A stretch of 53,138 nucleotides of DNA from Methylibium sp. Its GTDB lineage: Bacteria; Pseudomonadota; Gammaproteobacteria; Burkholderiales; Burkholderiaceae_C. The notes beneath the pieces were generated by a model. It was given only the letters and a program-made list of their open reading frames with translations, was not told the origin of the DNA and made no database searches. This document shows, in pieces, positions 37,034-45,586 of this stretch (positions are counted from its first letter, which is position 1; each line of letters starts with the position of its first letter). The position numbers were made by a program, and so were the translations under genes. The stretch is taken from contig PNNH01000098.1 of assembly GCA_013824165.1 (NCBI GenBank), forward strand, positions 1 to 53,138, read 5' to 3'.

Positions 37034-37669
37034 TCAGACGCGCTTGAGCTTGCTGGCCGGCACCATGGCGGGGGTGCCTTTGAGCTGCACCACCAGTTCG
37101 CCATGGCTGATCACCACATGCTGCACCGTGTCGGTCTTGCCGCTGTAGATCACCTTGTCACCGGGTCGCAGCGACACCAGCTGGGGCAGCTCGATGGGGC
37201 GCGGCGGCGCGGCAGGCGCCTTCTTCTGCGCCACCGCCTGAAAGCGCTGGTGCAGCTCAGGGCGTTCGATCGCCAGCTTGGCCAGCGCATTGCGCAAGGT
37301 GTCCTGCAGCTCCTGCGGAGTGAAGGGCTTGCGCAGCAGAAAGCGTGAGCCCGCCTTCTCGGCCGCGGCCTGCTGATCGGGGCCGACCTTGAAGCTCAGC
37401 AGCGCGAGTCGGCAGCCGGGCTGCTGCTCGCACACGCGCTGGTGCAGCTGGATGCCGGTCATGGCCGAATCCGCAAACCAGTCGGTGATCAGGATGTCGG
37501 GCGCGAACTCGCGCGCCAGAGTCAGCGCGCTGTCGGGGTCGGCGGCGCAGCGGATGGCCGCCGAGGCGAAGCCATAGCTTTCCAGCAACTGGCGCGCAAA
37601 GCTCTGCACCCCGGCCAGCGGGTCGACGATCAGGAAGCGGAGGTCGTTGGCGGGGGCGGGGCTGTTCAT
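37034..37669 (-). CDS. Receiver-domain response regulator with unassigned C-terminal domain
   Basis: A 211-residue protein. A receiver domain (about 9-130) has D16, D63 as phosphoacceptor (ILITDWFADS) and a lysine in FLLRKPFTP. An Ala/Pro linker follows, then a C-terminal segment of about 55 residues (SLRPGDKVIYSGKTDTVQHVVISHGELVVQLKGTPAMVPASKLKRV) predicted to be all beta. It is not a helix-turn-helix, and I cannot match it to a known output domain. It is convergent with the diguanylate cyclase gene (30 bases apart). Confidence 0.85.
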   Translation of the reverse strand: MNSPAPANDLRFLIVDPLAGVQSFARQLLESYGFASAAIRCAADPDSALTLAREFAPDILITDWFADSAMTGIQLHQRVCEQQPGCRLALLSFKVGPDQQAAAEKAGSRFLLRKPFTPQELQDTLRNALAKLAIERPELHQRFQAVAQKKAPAAPPRPIELPQLVSLRPGDKVIYSGKTDTVQHVVISHGELVVQLKGTPAMVPASKLKRV

Positions 37670-37698
37670 GCGCTGGGAGTGGGCTGGGGGTTGAGCGC

Positions 37699-37716
37699 CT
37701 GCTGCGCAGCAGGCAT
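37699..37716. repeat. Perfect 18-base palindrome between the receiver and MocR genes
   Basis: GCCTGCTGCGCAGCAGGC is perfectly self-complementary. It lies between the MocR stop and the receiver-gene start on the minus strand. No T-run follows on either side, so whether it is a terminator or an operator is undecided. Confidence 0.55.
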
Positions 37717-37745
37717 CCTAAGGCAAGCGCGGTGCCCGGCGCGCC

Positions 37746-39224
37746 TCAGCCCAGCATGTCCTTGCGCAAGCGCGCCAGCAAGCGCCAGAAGCCCGCATCC
37801 TGCGCGGTGGCGAAGTTGATTCGCATCAGCGTGCCGGGCTGGCGGCTGGCGCTGAACAGCAGGCCGGGCGCGGTCAGCCAGCCTTCGTCGAGCAGGCGTT
37901 GGGCCAGCCGCTCCGTGTCGATGCCGGTGTCGATCCAGCCGAACAGCCCTTGGGGCGGCGTGACGAACTGGCAGCCAGCCTCCAGCACCAGGCGCACGAC
38001 GCGCTGGCGCGCCGCGTCCAGCCGGGTCTGCACCCGTTCGGCATGGCGGCGCAGCTGGCCCTGCTCCAGGCACAGCGCCACGGCGCGTTCCAGCAGCGGG
38101 CTGGTGGTCAGGGTCTGCAGCAGCTTGGCGTCGGTCAGGCGGGCCGCGCGCTCAGGGCTGGCCGCCAAATAGCCGACGCGCCAGGCCGGCGTGAGGATCT
38201 TGGAGAAGCCCGAGACATAGACCGTGCGCCGCAGCCCGTCCAGCGCCGACAGGCGCGGTGCATGGTTGGGCGCCATGAAGGCATAGGTGTCGTCCTCGAC
38301 GATCAGGAAGTCAGCTGCCTCGGCCAGCTGCAAGATGCGGTGCGCGCTGCCCAGCGACAGCGTGTTGCCGGTCGGGTTGTGCAGCACGGAGACGGTGACG
38401 TACAGGCGCGGGCTGTGCTGCTGGATCAGGCGCTCCATCGCGTCCAGATCTGGCCCGTCGGCACCGCGCGGCACCGGCAGCAGGCGCATGCCGGCCTGGC
38501 TCAGGCGGGCGAACTCGATGGCCCAGCCGGGCTCGTCCACCAGCACCGCGTCGCCGGGCTGCAGCAGGGTGCGCGTGATCAGGTCCAGCGCATGGGTGGC
38601 GCCCACAGTGCTGAGGATCTGCTCCGGCGCGGCCGCAATGCCCAGATCGGCCAGACGCTGCGCCAGCGCCGCCCGCAGCCGGGCATCGCCGCCGGGCTGG
38701 CCGTACTGCAGCGCCAACTGCTCGGCGCCTTCGCTTTGCGCGATCACGCGGCGCATCGCGGTCTGCAGCATCGGCAGGTCCAGCCAGTCGGCGGGCAGGG
38801 TGCCCAGGCCGGGCGCGTTGTGCGCATCGGCCTGGAACATGCCGCGGATCAGCGCGGTGACATCAAACGGCGCCTTGGGTGTCTGGCCGGGCGGCTGCCA
38901 GGCGCCGGCGCGCCCTGTGCCAGTCGCGATGCTGGCGCCAGCACGTGGCACCGGGGTCTCGCGCACGAAGAAGCCGCGCTGCTTGCGCGCTTCCAGCAGG
39001 CCTTGGGCCAGCAGCTGGTCATAGGCGGCCACTACGGTATGCGGGCTGACGCCATGGCGCTGCGCGCATTCGCGCACCGATGGCAGGCGGCTGCCTGGCA
39101 GCAGCAGGCGCTGCTGGATGCGCTCGGCATAGCGCTGGGCCAGCTGCTGCGCCAGCGGCATGCTGGCGCCGCGTGCCAACGGGGCGGCCGTCGCCGTCAC
39201 GCTGCGGCTTGTGTCGGTGTCCAT
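37746..39224 (-). CDS. MocR/PdxR-like GntR-aminotransferase fusion regulator
   Basis: A 492-residue regulator. The N-terminal GntR winged helix (about 15-85, PGSRLPSVRECAQRHGVSPHTVVAAYDQL) is joined by a linker to a class I aminotransferase-like domain with the PLP-binding lysine K342 in SGFSKILTPAWRVGY. Such proteins use PLP or a PLP-amino acid adduct as effector. Reading extends upstream to 39416, but ATG 39224 precedes the GntR domain by a usual distance and lies beside an inverted repeat. It is divergent from the EamA/racemase/aminotransferase genes at 39298, which it likely controls. Confidence 0.9.
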   Translation of the reverse strand: MDTDTSRSVTATAAPLARGASMPLAQQLAQRYAERIQQRLLLPGSRLPSVRECAQRHGVSPHTVVAAYDQLLAQGLLEARKQRGFFVRETPVPRAGASIATGTGRAGAWQPPGQTPKAPFDVTALIRGMFQADAHNAPGLGTLPADWLDLPMLQTAMRRVIAQSEGAEQLALQYGQPGGDARLRAALAQRLADLGIAAAPEQILSTVGATHALDLITRTLLQPGDAVLVDEPGWAIEFARLSQAGMRLLPVPRGADGPDLDAMERLIQQHSPRLYVTVSVLHNPTGNTLSLGSAHRILQLAEAADFLIVEDDTYAFMAPNHAPRLSALDGLRRTVYVSGFSKILTPAWRVGYLAASPERAARLTDAKLLQTLTTSPLLERAVALCLEQGQLRRHAERVQTRLDAARQRVVRLVLEAGCQFVTPPQGLFGWIDTGIDTERLAQRLLDEGWLTAPGLLFSASRQPGTLMRINFATAQDAGFWRLLARLRKDMLG

Positions 39225-39225
39225 G

Positions 39226-39275
39226 CCAATACAGTGATTGTTGGTGTGATGAAAAGTGTACTGGTTCTGTATTGG
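39226..39275. promoter_or_regulatory. Inverted repeat in the MocR divergent promoter region
   Basis: CCAATACAG (39226-39234) and CTGTATTGG (39267-39275) are perfect inverted copies 32 bases apart, filling most of the 73-base intergenic space. The spacing and position are what a MocR dimer that bends DNA would require. A partial third copy, ACTGG at 39260-39264, lies next to the right arm. Confidence 0.6.
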
Positions 39276-39297
39276 TTGTGGCGCATAGACTGGCTGC

Positions 39298-40221
39298 ATG
39301 ACCCCACCCGCCGCCTCCACTTCCAGCGCCCAGAGCCGCGGCCTGTGGCTGGGCCTGCTGGGCGTGTTCATCTTTGCGCTGAGCATTCCGATGACGCGCC
39401 TGGCCGGTGGCAGCACCGAGGCGCCGCAGCTCGATCCGCTATTCGTTGCGCTGGGCCGTGCGGCGTTGGCCGGCCTGCTGTCGGCCGCCTATCTGCGCCT
39501 GACTGCGGCGCCATGGCCGCGGCGCGAGCAGTGGTTGCCGCTGGCCTGGGTGGCGCTGGGTGTGGTGTTCGGCTGGCCGCTGCTGCTGGGCTATGCGGTG
39601 CGCCATGTGGATGCCGTGCATGCCTCGGTGATTTCCGGCGTGCTGCCGCTGGCCACCGCCGCGCTGGCCGCGCTGGTGCTGCGCCAGCGGCCTTCGGCCG
39701 GCTTCTGGGCCTGCGCCGTCGCGGGTCTGGCCCTGGTGCTGGCCTTTGCGGCGTGGCGCGGTGCCGCGGGCTTGCAGTGGGCCGATGTGCTGCTGCTGGC
39801 GGCGGTGTTGAGCGCCTCGTCCGGCTATGTGGGCGGCGCACGCCTGAGCACGCAGATGGCGCCGCAGCAGGTGATCTGCTGGGTGCTGGTGCTGAGCCTG
39901 CCGGTCACCCTGCCGGTGGGCGTGCTGAGCTGGCCCCAAGCGCCGGTGGCCTGGTCGGCCTGGGGCGGCTTTCTGTATGTCTCGGTGTTTTCGATGTGGC
40001 TGGGCTTTTTCGCCTGGTACCGCGCACTGGCGCTGGGCGGCACGCTGCGCGTCAGCCAGGTGCAGGTGCTACAGCCGTTTTTGTCGATGCTGCTGGCGGT
40101 GCCGCTGCTGGGCGAGCATCTGGATGCGATGACGCTGGGTTTCGGCCTGGCGGTGATCGCGGTGGTGTGGCTGGGCAAGCGCATGCCGGTGGACCAACTG
40201 ACGCAGGAGGGCAAGGCATGA
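39298..40221 (+). CDS. EamA/DMT family transporter
   Basis: A 307-residue inner membrane protein with ten hydrophobic segments in two repeats, as in the drug/metabolite transporter superfamily (RhaT/YdcZ-like). Many members export amino acids or related metabolites. It lies first in a gene cluster driven divergently from the MocR regulator, and its stop overlaps the racemase start (ATGA). The cargo may be the product of the enzymes behind it. Confidence 0.88.
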   Translation: MTPPAASTSSAQSRGLWLGLLGVFIFALSIPMTRLAGGSTEAPQLDPLFVALGRAALAGLLSAAYLRLTAAPWPRREQWLPLAWVALGVVFGWPLLLGYAVRHVDAVHASVISGVLPLATAALAALVLRQRPSAGFWACAVAGLALVLAFAAWRGAAGLQWADVLLLAAVLSASSGYVGGARLSTQMAPQQVICWVLVLSLPVTLPVGVLSWPQAPVAWSAWGGFLYVSVFSMWLGFFAWYRALALGGTLRVSQVQVLQPFLSMLLAVPLLGEHLDAMTLGFGLAVIAVVWLGKRMPVDQLTQEGKA

Positions 40222-40955
40222 GGACGCTGGGCATTCTCGGGGGCATGAGCTGGGAGAGCAGCGCGCACCTGTACAAGCTGCTGAACCAGCAGGTGGCGGC
40301 GCGGCTGGGCGGGCTGCACAGCGCGCGCCTGGTGCTGCACAGTGTGGACTTCGCCGAGATCGAGGCGCTGCAGCGCAGTGGCGACTGGGCGGCCGCGGGC
40401 GAGTTGCTGGGCCATGCCGGTGCCGGCCTGAAGGCGGCCGGCGCCGAGGCCTTGCTGCTGGCCACCAACACCATGCACAAGCTGGCCGAGCCGATCGAGC
40501 GCTTGAGCGGTCTGCCGCTGATCCATATCGTCGATGCCACCGCTGCGGCGCTGCGGGCTGCCGGCATCCGCCGCGCCGGCCTGCTGGCCACGCGCTACAC
40601 GATGGAGCAGGCCTTTTACCGCGAGCGCATGGCACAGCAGGGCATCGAGACTCTCGTGCCCGAGCTGGACGAACGCGACGAGGTGCATCGCATCATCTAC
40701 GAGGAGCTCTGCCGCGGCCTGATCCTGCCGAGCTCCAAGCTGCGCTACCAGGCCGCCGTGCGCACGCTGGCAGAGCGCGGGGCCGAGGGCGTGATCTTGG
40801 GCTGCACCGAGATCGGCCTGCTGCTGGACCCGCTGGAGGCCCACTGGAGCCCGGTACCGCTGTTCGACAGCACCGTGCTGCAGGCGCAGGCGGCGGTCGA
40901 CTGGATGCTGGCCGCGCCTGATTCACAATCGATCCCTTCATCCGCCGGCACCTGA
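40218..40955 (+). CDS. Aspartate/glutamate racemase family protein (YgeA-like)
   Basis: A 245-residue amino acid racemase. The N-terminus MRTLGILGGMSWESSAHLYKLLN and the segment LHSVDFAEIE closely resemble E. coli YgeA. The first catalytic position reads ATNTMHK, so the Thr/Asn pair is kept but the preceding Cys of YgeA is Ala; the second catalytic Cys is present in GCTEIGLL. It is therefore of the asymmetric Thr/Cys type known for this subgroup. Start ATG overlaps the exporter stop by 4 bases. Substrate unknown; Asp, Glu or a broader range are possible. Confidence 0.9.
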   Translation: MRTLGILGGMSWESSAHLYKLLNQQVAARLGGLHSARLVLHSVDFAEIEALQRSGDWAAAGELLGHAGAGLKAAGAEALLLATNTMHKLAEPIERLSGLPLIHIVDATAAALRAAGIRRAGLLATRYTMEQAFYRERMAQQGIETLVPELDERDEVHRIIYEELCRGLILPSSKLRYQAAVRTLAERGAEGVILGCTEIGLLLDPLEAHWSPVPLFDSTVLQAQAAVDWMLAAPDSQSIPSSAGT

Positions 40956-40982
40956 CCGGCGGCATCCTTCGGAGAACTTCCC

Positions 40983-42191
40983 ATGAGCACCGTCTGGACC
41001 CAGGCCCGCCGCGCCGCGCGCATGAACCCGTCCATCATCCGCGAGATCCTCAAGGTCACCGAGAAGCCCGGCATCCTGTCGATGGCCGGCGGCCTGCCCT
41101 CGGCGGACACCTTTCCGGTCGACGAGATCAAGGCCGCCTGCGACCGCGTGCTGAGCCAAAACCCCAAGGAAGCGCTGCAGTACGCCTCCAGCGAAGGTTT
41201 CGCGCCGCTGCGCGAATGGGTGGCGGCACGCGTGGCCCAGCTGGGCATCCGGGCGCGGCCGGATCAGGTGCTGATCACCAGCGGCTCGCAGCAGGGCCTG
41301 GACCTGGTCGGCAAGGTGATGTGCGATGCCGGGGCTCCGGTGGCGGTGGAAACGCCCACCTATCTGGGTGCGCTGCAGGCTTTCAACCCCTATGAGCCGA
41401 TCTACGCCAGCCTGGCCAGCGACGAAGGCGGCGTGCGCCCCGAAGCCATCGCGGCCTTGCCGCATGATGCGCCGGGCACGCGCTTTGCCTATCTGCTGCC
41501 CAACTACCAGAACCCCACCGGCCGCGTGATGAGCGCCCAGCGCCGCGAGGCCGTGGTGGCCGCCGCGCAGGCTGCGCGCCTGCCTATCGTCGAGGACAAC
41601 CCCTATGGCGATCTGTGGTTCGATCAGCCGCCGCCGGCCTCTCTCAGCTCGCTGTGGCCCGAGGGCAGCCTCTATCTGGGCAGCTTCTCCAAGGTGCTGA
41701 CGCCGGGCTTCCGCCTGGGCTACATGATTGCGCCGGACGAGCTGTACCCGAAGCTGCTGCAGGCCAAGCAGGCCGCGGATCTGCACACGCCGGGCTTCAA
41801 CCAGCGCGTCGTGCACGAGGTCATCAAGAACGGTTTCCTGGATCAGCATGTGCCCAAGATCCGCGCCCGCTACAAGGCCAACCGCGATGCGATGGCGGCT
41901 GCCATGCAGGCGCATCTGCCGGCCGGCTGCGAGTGGCAGAACCCCGAGGGCGGCATGTTCTTTTGGGTGCGCCTGCCCGAGGGCTTCGATGCGATGGCGC
42001 TGCTGCCGCTGGCGGTGGAGGCCGGTATCGCCTTTGTGCCGGGGGCCGCTTTCTATGCGCAGCATCCCGATCCGCGCACGCTGCGCTTGTCCTTCGTGAC
42101 GTTGACACCGGATCTGATCACCGAGGGCGTCAGCATCCTCGGCCGCGTGCTGCGCGAAGCCATGGCCGAGGCGCCTGAGTTGACGCCATGA
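40983..42191 (+). CDS. PLP-dependent class I/II aminotransferase
   Basis: A 402-residue enzyme of the fold-type I aminotransferases near 2-aminoadipate/aromatic transaminases (LysN/ARO8-like). Key features are SGSQQGLDLV, LPNYQNPTG, EDNPYGDL and the PLP lysine K237 in YLGSFSKVLTPGFRLGYM. A good ribosome site (GGAGAA) lies before the ATG. Its stop overlaps the PhzF-like gene by four bases (ATGA). Together with the racemase it suggests metabolism of an unusual or D-amino acid. Confidence 0.91.
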   Translation: MSTVWTQARRAARMNPSIIREILKVTEKPGILSMAGGLPSADTFPVDEIKAACDRVLSQNPKEALQYASSEGFAPLREWVAARVAQLGIRARPDQVLITSGSQQGLDLVGKVMCDAGAPVAVETPTYLGALQAFNPYEPIYASLASDEGGVRPEAIAALPHDAPGTRFAYLLPNYQNPTGRVMSAQRREAVVAAAQAARLPIVEDNPYGDLWFDQPPPASLSSLWPEGSLYLGSFSKVLTPGFRLGYMIAPDELYPKLLQAKQAADLHTPGFNQRVVHEVIKNGFLDQHVPKIRARYKANRDAMAAAMQAHLPAGCEWQNPEGGMFFWVRLPEGFDAMALLPLAVEAGIAFVPGAAFYAQHPDPRTLRLSFVTLTPDLITEGVSILGRVLREAMAEAPELTP

Positions 42192-43030
42192 GCGAGCTGC
42201 GCCGTTTTGTCCAGGTCGATGTCTTCACGGCTGAGCCGCTGAAGGGCAATCCACTGGCCGTGGTGATCGACGGTGCCGGCCTGAGCGACGAGCAGATGGC
42301 CGCCTTCGCGCGCTGGACAAATCTCAGCGAAACCACCTTCCTGCTGCCGCCCACCGACCCGGCTGCCGATTACCGCGTGCGCATCTTCACGCCCGGTGGC
42401 GAACTGCCATTTGCCGGCCACCCGACGTTGGGCTCGGCGCACGCCTTCCTGGCCAGCGGCGGCGATGTTAAGAAACCGGGCGAGGTGGTTCAGCAATGTG
42501 GCATCGGCCTGGTGCGCGTCAAGCGCGACGGCGGCCGGCTGGCTTTTGCCGCGCCGCCGCTGCTGCGCAGTGGCACAGTCGACGACGCGGACTTGCGCGC
42601 GCAGGTGCTGCGTTCGCTGCGCATCGGGGCAGACGAATTGCTGGACCTGGTCTGGGTCGATAACGGTCCGGCCTGGATGGCGGCGCGGCTGAAGGATGCG
42701 GCAGCAGTGCGTGCGATCAAGCCTGACTTCATCGCGATGAAGGGACTCAAGCTCGGCGTGGTCGGCGCGCAGCCGGCCGGTGACGAGACGCAGTTCGAGT
42801 TGCGTGCCTTCGTGCCGACGCTGGGTGTGCCCGAGGACCCGGTGACCGGCAGTCTGAACGCTGGCGTTGCGCTGTGGTTGCAGGGCGCAGGTCTGGCACC
42901 AGAACGCTATGTGGCGGCGCAGGGCTCGCAGCTCGGCCGCGATGGCCGGGTGCATGTCTGGCGTGAGGGCGAGACCACCTGGATCGGCGGCGATGTGGCG
43001 CCGCTGATCCATGGCCAGGTGCGGCTGTGA
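42188..43030 (+). CDS. PhzF family isomerase/epimerase-like protein
   Basis: A 280-residue PhzF-fold protein. The conserved EDPVTGSLNAGVALWLQ motif and the first strand VQVDVFTAEPLKGNPLAVV with LSETTFLLPP (containing the catalytic Glu) are present. PhzF of phenazine synthesis isomerises dihydrohydroxyanthranilate, but most family members are of unknown function. There are no other phenazine genes here. It is translationally coupled to the aminotransferase and to the VOC gene. Confidence 0.92.
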   Translation: MSELRRFVQVDVFTAEPLKGNPLAVVIDGAGLSDEQMAAFARWTNLSETTFLLPPTDPAADYRVRIFTPGGELPFAGHPTLGSAHAFLASGGDVKKPGEVVQQCGIGLVRVKRDGGRLAFAAPPLLRSGTVDDADLRAQVLRSLRIGADELLDLVWVDNGPAWMAARLKDAAAVRAIKPDFIAMKGLKLGVVGAQPAGDETQFELRAFVPTLGVPEDPVTGSLNAGVALWLQGAGLAPERYVAAQGSQLGRDGRVHVWREGETTWIGGDVAPLIHGQVRL

Positions 43031-43614
43031 TGGAACTCGACCACCTGGTGGTCGGCGCGGCCAGTTTGGCCGAAGGGGTGAGCTGGTGCGAGCAGGTGCT
43101 GGGCGTGACGCCCGACGCTGGTGGCGCCCACGTGCTGATGGGTACGCACAATCGGCTGCTCAACATCAGCGCGCCGGGCCAGCCGCGCTGCTATCTGGAG
43201 ATCATCGCCATTGATCCCGCTGCGCCGGGGCCGCAAGGCCGCGCGCGCTGGTTCGATCTCGATCAGCCGGCGCTGCAGCAGGCGCTGCGCGAACGCGGGC
43301 CGGGCTTGATCCACTGGGTGGCGCGCGTGCCCAATCTGGATGCGGCGCTGGCGCACTGGCGCAGCGAGGGACTTGACCCAGGCACCGCGGTCGAAGCCTC
43401 GCGGGGTGCGCTGCGCTGGCGCATCGCCTTGCGCGACGATGGCCGTCGCTTGCGGCGTGAAGGCCTGCCGGTGCTGATCGAATGGGGTGATGCCCATCCG
43501 ACCGACACCTTGCCGGACCGCGGCCTTCAGTTGCTGGGCTTCGAGGCGCGTGACGGTCTGACTGCGCGGCTGGCGACACCGCTGGGCGGTGTTGAACTGG
43601 CGTCGATCGCGTGA
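43030..43614 (+). CDS. VOC superfamily (glyoxalase-like) protein
   Basis: A 194-residue protein with the glyoxalase-like start MELDHLVVGAASLAEGVSWCEQVLGVTPDAGGAHVLMGTHNRLLNI. The His in ELDHLVV and the Glu in CYLEIIAIDP match the metal-binding positions of Glyoxalase_3-like proteins. ATG 43030 overlaps the PhzF stop by one base (TGATG); the GTG three bases earlier is also possible. Its stop overlaps the GST start (GTGA). Substrate unknown. Confidence 0.87.
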   Translation: MELDHLVVGAASLAEGVSWCEQVLGVTPDAGGAHVLMGTHNRLLNISAPGQPRCYLEIIAIDPAAPGPQGRARWFDLDQPALQQALRERGPGLIHWVARVPNLDAALAHWRSEGLDPGTAVEASRGALRWRIALRDDGRRLRREGLPVLIEWGDAHPTDTLPDRGLQLLGFEARDGLTARLATPLGGVELASIA

Positions 43615-44231
43615 GCACGGCTGTGCGTGTGCTCGGCAGGGCGGGCTCGATCAATGTGCGCAAGGTCTTGTGGACCTGCGCCGAGCTGGGCCTGGACTTT
43701 CGGCGTGAGGATGTGGAGCTGTCGAGCGAGGCCTTTCGCGCGCTCAATCCGAACGCCATGATGCCGGTGCTGCTGGACGGCGACTTCGTGCTGTGGGAGA
43801 GCAACAGCATCTGCCGCTATCTCGCGGGCCGCGAGTGCCGCGAAGACCTGTTGCCCGTCGCCGCACAGCCGCGCGCGCGGGTTGAGCAATGGATGGACTG
43901 GCAGGCCGGCGAGCTGAACAACAGCTGGCGCTATGCCTTCATGGGGCTGGTGCGGGGCAGCGCGGCGCATCAGGACGCCGCCCTGCGCGAGGCCAGCATC
44001 GCGAACTGGAACCGGCACATGGCAATGCTCGACGAGCAGCTGCAGCGCAGCGGCGGCGCCTTCGTGCTGGGCGCATCGCTCAGCCTGGCGGATGTGGTGC
44101 TCGGGCTGTCGACGCATCGCTGGATGGCGACGCCGATGGACAAGCCGGCGCTGCCGGCGGTCCGGGCCTACTACGAGCGCTTGTGCGAGCGCCCGGCTTT
44201 CGCGGCGTATGGCCGCGATGCCGGCCCTTGA
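43611..44231 (+). CDS. Glutathione S-transferase
   Basis: A 206-residue protein with an N-terminal thioredoxin-like half (LGRAGSINVRKVLWTCAELGL, with NPNAMMPVLLDGDFVLWESNSICRYLA carrying the cis-Pro and Glu-Ser glutathione site) and a C-terminal helical half. GTG start 43611 overlaps the VOC stop by 4 bases. As the last gene of the coupled set it probably acts on a metabolite of the same pathway, or protects against it. Confidence 0.9.
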   Translation: MSTAVRVLGRAGSINVRKVLWTCAELGLDFRREDVELSSEAFRALNPNAMMPVLLDGDFVLWESNSICRYLAGRECREDLLPVAAQPRARVEQWMDWQAGELNNSWRYAFMGLVRGSAAHQDAALREASIANWNRHMAMLDEQLQRSGGAFVLGASLSLADVVLGLSTHRWMATPMDKPALPAVRAYYERLCERPAFAAYGRDAGP

Positions 44232-44261
44232 GCGGACGCTAGCGCAGGGGCCGGCTTGGGC

Positions 44262-44723
44262 TTACTGGTTGCGGAAGTCGTCGTGGCAGGCCTTGCAGGT
44301 GGCCGCGGCGCTGCCGAAGGCCACCTTGAGCTGGTCGAGGTTGTTGGCCTTGGCGGCCGCAGCCAGTTTGGCGACTTCGTCCTGCATCTTCTTGGCGCCC
44401 GCATCAAACTTGGCGCGCTCTGTCCAGACATTGGCCTTCGGCGTGCCCTTCTCGGTGCCCGAGGTGCCGTCAACGAAGCCCGCGAAGGGCAGCTTGGACA
44501 GGTTCGCCACGATCTCGGCATTGGCGGCAGCCGCGGCGCCGTCAAATGGCACGCGGCCCTGGGCCATGGCACCGATGCGGCTGAAGTGCGCGCCCATCAC
44601 GGTGAAGGCCGCCTTGCGGTACTTGACCGCGTCCTCCGGCTTCTGAAACTGCGCTGCGGCCGGCAGCGCGCTGCACAGGCCGACGACAGCACTGATGCCG
44701 ATCACGAGATGCTTGATGATCAT
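44262..44723 (-). CDS. Cytochrome c' (periplasmic)
   Basis: A 153-residue protein with a signal peptide (residues 1-24, ending PAAAQF) and the C-terminal heme motif CKACH (C143, C146, H147), the layout of class II cytochromes c'. The mature protein should be a four-helix bundle. Members bind NO and are linked to nitrosative stress. It is divergent from a cytochrome b561 gene at 44887, a common arrangement. Start ATG 44723 opens the signal peptide; a longer reading to 45020 is rejected. Confidence 0.92.
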   Translation of the reverse strand: MIIKHLVIGISAVVGLCSALPAAAQFQKPEDAVKYRKAAFTVMGAHFSRIGAMAQGRVPFDGAAAAANAEIVANLSKLPFAGFVDGTSGTEKGTPKANVWTERAKFDAGAKKMQDEVAKLAAAAKANNLDQLKVAFGSAAATCKACHDDFRNQ

Positions 44724-44886
44724 GCTGAATTTCCTTGCGTTGATTGAGGACAGTGTGGGGTGGCGCGGCACCCATGGCCACCGCGCTGCTGCAGTGTACG
44801 GAGTCAATGTGATTTTTGCAGCACTGGGCTGGGGGCAGTTCTTGCGGTATCGTCCCCGGCACATTGTGTGATTGGGAGTCGTTGGC

Positions 44887-45585
44887 ATGAGCGAAGCTTC
44901 TTCCGCGCCGGGAGCGGTTCGGGTACGGATATGGGACTTGCCGACGCGGCTGTTCCACTGGCTGCTCGCCGCCTGTGTGATCTGCGCCGTGATCAGCGCC
45001 AAGATCGGCGGCAACGCCATGGTCTGGCATATGCGGCTGGGCTACGCGGTGCTGGCGCTGCTGCTGTTCCGTCTGGTCTGGGGATTGGTGGGTGGTCGCT
45101 GGTCGCGCTTTTCCAGCTTCATCTACGGACCGACGGCCTACTGGCGCTACCTGAGTGGACGTGCCCGTGCCGAGGATCAGTTCGAGGTCGGTCATAACCC
45201 GCTGGGCGCACTGTCCGTGTTCGCGATGCTGGCCTGGCTGGCGCTGCAGGTAGGCTCGGGCCTGATTGCCGATGACGAGATCGCGATCACCGGGCCGCTG
45301 GTGCGCTTCGTCTCCATCGAGACAAGCTTGTCATGGACTGCGCATCACAAGACCTGGGGTCAATGGCTGCTGTTCGGCCTGATCGGCCTGCACCTGGCAG
45401 CGATCGCCTTCTATCGCTGGCGCCATGGCAAGAACCTGGTTGCTGCGATGGTCAGCGGAGACAAGGCGCTTGAGGCGTCGGTGCCGGCATCGCGCGACTC
45501 TGCAGCGATGCGCCTGCTGGCCCTTGGGCTGATCGGCCTGGCCGCTGCAGCCGTCTACGCCCTGATCGGCTTGGGCGCGGCCTGA
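44887..45585 (+). CDS. Cytochrome b561 family membrane protein
   Basis: A 232-residue inner membrane protein with four or five hydrophobic segments and histidines for two b-type hemes (RLFHWLL, WHMRLGYAVL, HHKTWGQWLLFGLIGLHLAA). It likely passes electrons from the quinone pool to the divergently encoded cytochrome c'. ATG 44887 is preferred over a TTG-type start at 44872. The GNAT gene starts one base after its stop. Confidence 0.9.
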   Translation: MSEASSAPGAVRVRIWDLPTRLFHWLLAACVICAVISAKIGGNAMVWHMRLGYAVLALLLFRLVWGLVGGRWSRFSSFIYGPTAYWRYLSGRARAEDQFEVGHNPLGALSVFAMLAWLALQVGSGLIADDEIAITGPLVRFVSIETSLSWTAHHKTWGQWLLFGLIGLHLAAIAFYRWRHGKNLVAAMVSGDKALEASVPASRDSAAMRLLALGLIGLAAAAVYALIGLGAA

Positions 45586-45586
45586 C

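Noticed and set aside
42188-43030. Phenazine biosynthesis locus because of PhzF and the PhzS-like monooxygenase
   Set aside because: The two genes are 16 kb apart and no phzA, B, D, E or G is present; PhzF-fold proteins are common outside phenazine producers.
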